From Oscillospiraceae bacterium (GTDB taxonomy: Bacteria > Bacillota > Clostridia > Oscillospirales > Acutalibacteraceae), in contig WQRM01000083.1 in NCBI GenBank assembly GCA_009786735.1, positions 1 through 6,866 on the forward strand: 6,866 nt of DNA, given 5' to 3'. Of this stretch, positions 5,966 to 6,866 are shown piece after piece (within the stretch, counting starts at the first letter, position 1; every line of letters starts with the position of its first letter). Under the pieces are notes generated by a model that was not told the origin of the DNA, did not search any database, and saw only the letters and a list, made by a program, of their open reading frames with translations. The position numbers were made by a program, and so were the translations under genes.

Positions 5966-6866
5966 TTATTTCATCGTCACAATTGTCACTCCATGTTCGC
6001 CCTCACCGAACACGCCCAAGCGGTGGCTTTGCACGTGCTTGCAGTCTTTCAGGTATTTCTGCACCGCCGCACGTAGCGCGCCCGTGCCCTTGCCGTGCAC
6101 CACGGTGAACTCCCGCAGGCTGGTGCGCAGCGCTTGGTCGATGAACCGCTCCAGCTCCTGCAGGCATTCGTCCACCATCAGCCCGCGCAGGTCAAGGCGC
6201 GTGCTATCCACCGCAGCAAGCTCGCGGTCGCCGGTGCGGCGGGCTTTCTTGCTGTCATCGCGTGAACCAGCCTTCAAGCCCATGCTTTGGAGCTTCGCGC
6301 GCGCGGCATCGAGGTCAAGCTCTTCGTTTGTCGTGTCGCTGAGCTCATCCAAGCCCTGGTTGAGCACGCGCTTGGCCTGCCGTGCGGTTTCGGCGGCGTT
6401 TTGAGCGTCAGCTTGCTTCTTGAGGTTGTCCAGCTCGCCCACCAGCGCATAGGCCTCACGCCGCGCTTTGTCGGCGATTTTCTGCGCCGCAGCACGTGCA
6501 TCGTCCAAGATTTTCTGCTGCTTGGCATCGCTTTCTGCCTGCGTTTTTTCGGCTTGCGCGAGTGCTTGCTCGGCGGCAAGCTTCGCAGTTTCCGCCTCTT
6601 GCAGGGCTTGGTCGGCTTGGGATTGCCGCGCTTGCAGCTGTGCAATCACGTCTTCAAATTCGGCGTCTTCGCGGTTCACCAGGCGTTGCGCCCGCGCAAT
6701 AATCTCGCCCGGCAGCCCCAAGCTTTCGCTGATGGCAAAGGCGTTGCTGCGCCCCGGCACGCCGATGAGCAGCCGGTACGTCGGCCGCAGGGTTTGCACG
6801 TCGAACTCGCAGCTGCCGTTCTCCACGCCCGGCGTTTGCAGGGCATATGCCTTGAGCTCGGCATAG
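5966..6866 (-). CDS. mutS2: Endonuclease MutS2, C-terminal part (5' end outside window)
   Basis: MutS2 is a MutS paralogue without mismatch-recognition domains. It has been linked to suppression of recombination and, in Bacillus subtilis, to sensing and splitting collided ribosomes. The frame is open to the right edge, so the gene continues there; 299 residues are visible. They begin in the ATPase domain with YAELKAYALQTPGVENGS, then FDVQTLRPTYRLLIGVPGRS and NAFAISESLGLPGEI (43-57). A long Ala/Gln/Glu-rich coiled coil follows (about 54-173). The C-terminal Smr domain (224-299) has LDLRG (224-228) and HGKGTGAL (257-264), both intact. Between coiled coil and Smr lie only about 50 charged residues (174-223), and the KOW-like domain usual in Firmicutes MutS2 is not recognisable there. 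Walker A and B are off the window. The apparent start at 6826 is an internal GTG (Val). It converges on pgk and shares its terminator. Confidence 0.95.
   Translation of the reverse strand, partial: YAELKAYALQTPGVENGSCEFDVQTLRPTYRLLIGVPGRSNAFAISESLGLPGEIIARAQRLVNREDAEFEDVIAQLQARQSQADQALQEAETAKLAAEQALAQAEKTQAESDAKQQKILDDARAAAQKIADKARREAYALVGELDNLKKQADAQNAAETARQAKRVLNQGLDELSDTTNEELDLDAARAKLQSMGLKAGSRDDSKKARRTGDRELAAVDSTRLDLRGLMVDECLQELERFIDQALRTSLREFTVVHGKGTGALRAAVQKYLKDCKHVQSHRLGVFGEGEHGVTIVTMK

Noticed and set aside
1..6866. Mobile element, CRISPR array, defence island, tRNA or rRNA
   Set aside because: I saw no transposase or integrase, no regularly spaced repeats, no terminal inverted repeats and no RNA-gene pattern; the genes are ordinary chromosomal ones.

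Overview
The window is chromosomal DNA, probably from a GC-rich, low-redundancy gut-type Clostridia (Oscillospiraceae/Ruminococcaceae-like). This is inferred from the clostridial form of RarA, a DUF4364 winged-helix protein, a MutS2 of the Firmicutes type, strong AGGAGG-like ribosome binding sites, a SigA-type promoter, and about 60% GC in most lines counted by hand. No species can be named from the sequence alone. Apart from short spacers, the window is fully coding.

Layout. Bases 1-4670 hold six plus-strand genes packed with spacers of 10-16 bases or a short overlap: the 3' part of a membrane sensor histidine kinase, a DUF6886 protein, the AAA+ ATPase RarA, a GNAT acetyltransferase, a small pyridoxamine-phosphate-oxidase-like flavin protein, and a DUF4364 winged-helix protein. 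No terminator is visible between them, so they may be read as one transcript, probably starting upstream of the window. A good SigA-type promoter then starts just after the DUF4364 stop and drives phosphoglycerate kinase (pgk), which stands alone without other glycolysis genes in view. A hairpin with T-runs on both sides separates pgk from the convergent minus-strand mutS2, whose 5' part lies beyond the right edge.

How the genes fit together. RarA (stalled replication forks) and MutS2 (recombination control or collided ribosomes) are both genome or translation maintenance factors, but they are in separate transcription units. The histidine kinase, DUF6886, GNAT, flavin-type protein and DUF4364 protein look like a housekeeping/accessory mix without an evident shared pathway. 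No mobile element, CRISPR array, tRNA, rRNA, riboswitch or recognised defence system is visible, and no intergenic stretch exceeds 300 bases. The observation most worth checking is that MutS2 appears to lack the KOW-like domain usually found between its coiled coil and Smr domain. Second is the uncharacterised DUF6886 protein inside the kinase-rarA array.
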